From: Bog-756 sp037141235
GTDB lineage: Bacteria; Actinomycetota; Acidimicrobiia; Acidimicrobiales; RAAP-2
Direction of reading: 5' to 3'
Length of the DNA: 6,487 bases
NCBI GenBank assembly: GCA_037141235.1
Contig: JBAXCY010000167.1
Span: forward strand, 1-6,487
The translations under genes and the position numbers were made by a program. Under the pieces are notes generated by a model that was not told the DNA's origin, did no database searches, and worked only from the letters and a program-made list of their open reading frames with translations. Within the stretch, counting starts at the first letter, position 1, and each line of letters starts with the position of its first letter. Positions 6,107 to 6,487 of this stretch are shown here, piece by piece.

Positions 6107-6142
6107 CACAAGGCCGGGGGTCTGATGACCCCCGGCCTTGTG
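6107..6142 (-). terminator. Perfect 14-bp stem-loop terminator after the repeat-protein gene
   Basis: CACAAGGCCGGGGG (6107-6120) and its exact reverse complement (6129-6142) flank the 8-base loop TCTGATGA. On the minus strand the stem begins 24 bases after the stop of the repeat-protein gene and ends 104 bases before the pirin start, where a terminator is expected. There is no T-run on either side (CATTCCC on the minus strand), which is common for GC-rich actinobacterial terminators. A smaller inverted repeat, TGATCG/CGATCA (6151-6156 and 6164-6169), overlaps the stop codon just upstream. Confidence 0.8.
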
Positions 6143-6166
6143 TTCCGCGTTGATCGACTATGGCGA

Positions 6167-6487
6167 TCAGGTAGTAGCCATACCCACTATCGGCTTGTTG
6201 AGCTTGGTGCCGCCCATGGAGCCGTGGAAGGAGGCGTCCCCGTAGGCGAAGACTCCGCCGTCAGAGGCCACCAGCCAGTAGCCACCATTGGTCGGCGTGG
6301 TAGCCACACCGACAGCTGGCTTGTTGAGGCTGATGCTGCCGGCCGAGCCGAAGAAACCGGCCGAGCCGAAGGCGAAGATACCGCCGTCAGATGCAGCCAG
6401 CCAGTAGCCGGTGCCGCCGTACGTGGCGGGTGTCGACGTGCTCTGCACTGCACCCATGCCCAGGATCGGCTTGTTGAGGGTGGTCCC
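6167..6487 (-). CDS. C-terminal end of a GYWLxASDGG-repeat protein (5' part outside window)
   Basis: Last 106 residues of a longer protein. The frame stays open to the right edge in repeat sequence, so the internal Met at 6457 is not the start. Two repeat units are visible: LNKPILGMG...GYWLAASDGGIFAFGSAGFFGS (50 residues) and LNKPAVGVATTPTNGGYWLVASDGGVFAYGDASFHGS (42-residue unit), then a final half unit LNKPIVGMATT before TGA. Aromatic Gly-rich strands of this length suggest beta-propeller-like blades. Such repeats occur, as I recall, at the end of secreted or cell-wall proteins of Acidimicrobiia and relatives, often after catalytic or peptidase domains. What precedes them here, and hence the function, cannot be seen. 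Confidence 0.85.
   Translation of the reverse strand, partial: GTTLNKPILGMGAVQSTSTPATYGGTGYWLAASDGGIFAFGSAGFFGSAGSISLNKPAVGVATTPTNGGYWLVASDGGVFAYGDASFHGSMGGTKLNKPIVGMATT
6192..6478 (-). repeat. DNA-level direct repeats in the repeat-protein gene
   Basis: The 11-mer GGCTTGTTGAG (plus strand, encoding LNKP) occurs at 6192-6202, 6318-6328 and 6468-6478. The spacings are 126 and 150 bases, that is 42 and 50 codons, so frame is kept. The 150-base unit carries eight extra residues (within QSTSTPATYGGT) before GYWL. Near-identical blocks for the SDGG segment lie close to 6247 and 6382. This points to growth of the gene by in-frame unit duplication. Confidence 0.8.

Noticed and set aside
5629..6111. 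160-codon minus-strand ORF overlapping the pirin gene
   Set aside because: It is a shadow of pirin, Arg/Pro/His-rich, and its start would lie in the terminator region.
6167..6457. ATG at 6457 as start of a complete 96-residue protein
   Set aside because: The frame continues upstream to the window edge with LNKPILG, part of the same repeat, so the gene is partial and this Met is internal.

Overview
This is a GC-rich window in which every supported gene lies on the minus strand, so transcription runs from high to low coordinates. No RNA gene, CRISPR array, insertion sequence or attachment site was seen. The high GC, the strong G/C bias at third codon positions, the TTG starts and the tail of a GYWLxASDGG(I/V)FAFG repeat protein suggest an actinobacterium. 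That repeat family is, to my knowledge, common in Acidimicrobiia, but the taxonomic call is an inference from one partial gene.

Layout from right to left (direction of transcription): (a) 6487-6167, the C-terminal end of a secreted-type repeat protein, followed by a perfect 14-bp stem terminator at 6107-6142. (b) 6002-5232, a complete pirin-family cupin with a strong Shine-Dalgarno sequence. (c) 5204-5094, a 36-codon ORF with convincing codon bias that I do not recognise. (d) 5036 to the left edge, a tightly packed four-gene export operon: a Cys-rich lipoprotein, a very unusual 809-residue membrane-fusion adaptor, a MacB/LolD-type ATPase and a MacB/FtsX-type permease that runs off the window a few residues before its expected end.

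The operon genes are separated by 21 bp, 13 bp and a 4-bp ATGA overlap, so they very probably make one machine. In family terms, the ATPase and permease form a mechanotransmission (type VII) ABC transporter and the adaptor is its extracytoplasmic partner. The adaptor is the main novelty: the usual alpha-helical hairpin between the two lipoyl half-motifs appears to be replaced by a peptidoglycan-binding domain plus four tandem Calx-beta-like beta-sandwich domains of about 109 residues each. This fits a transporter arm built to cross or grip a thick cell wall rather than to dock onto a TolC channel. The lipoprotein carries two copies of a two-Cys motif and may be an accessory subunit or substrate-capture protein. 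The substrate cannot be told from the sequence.
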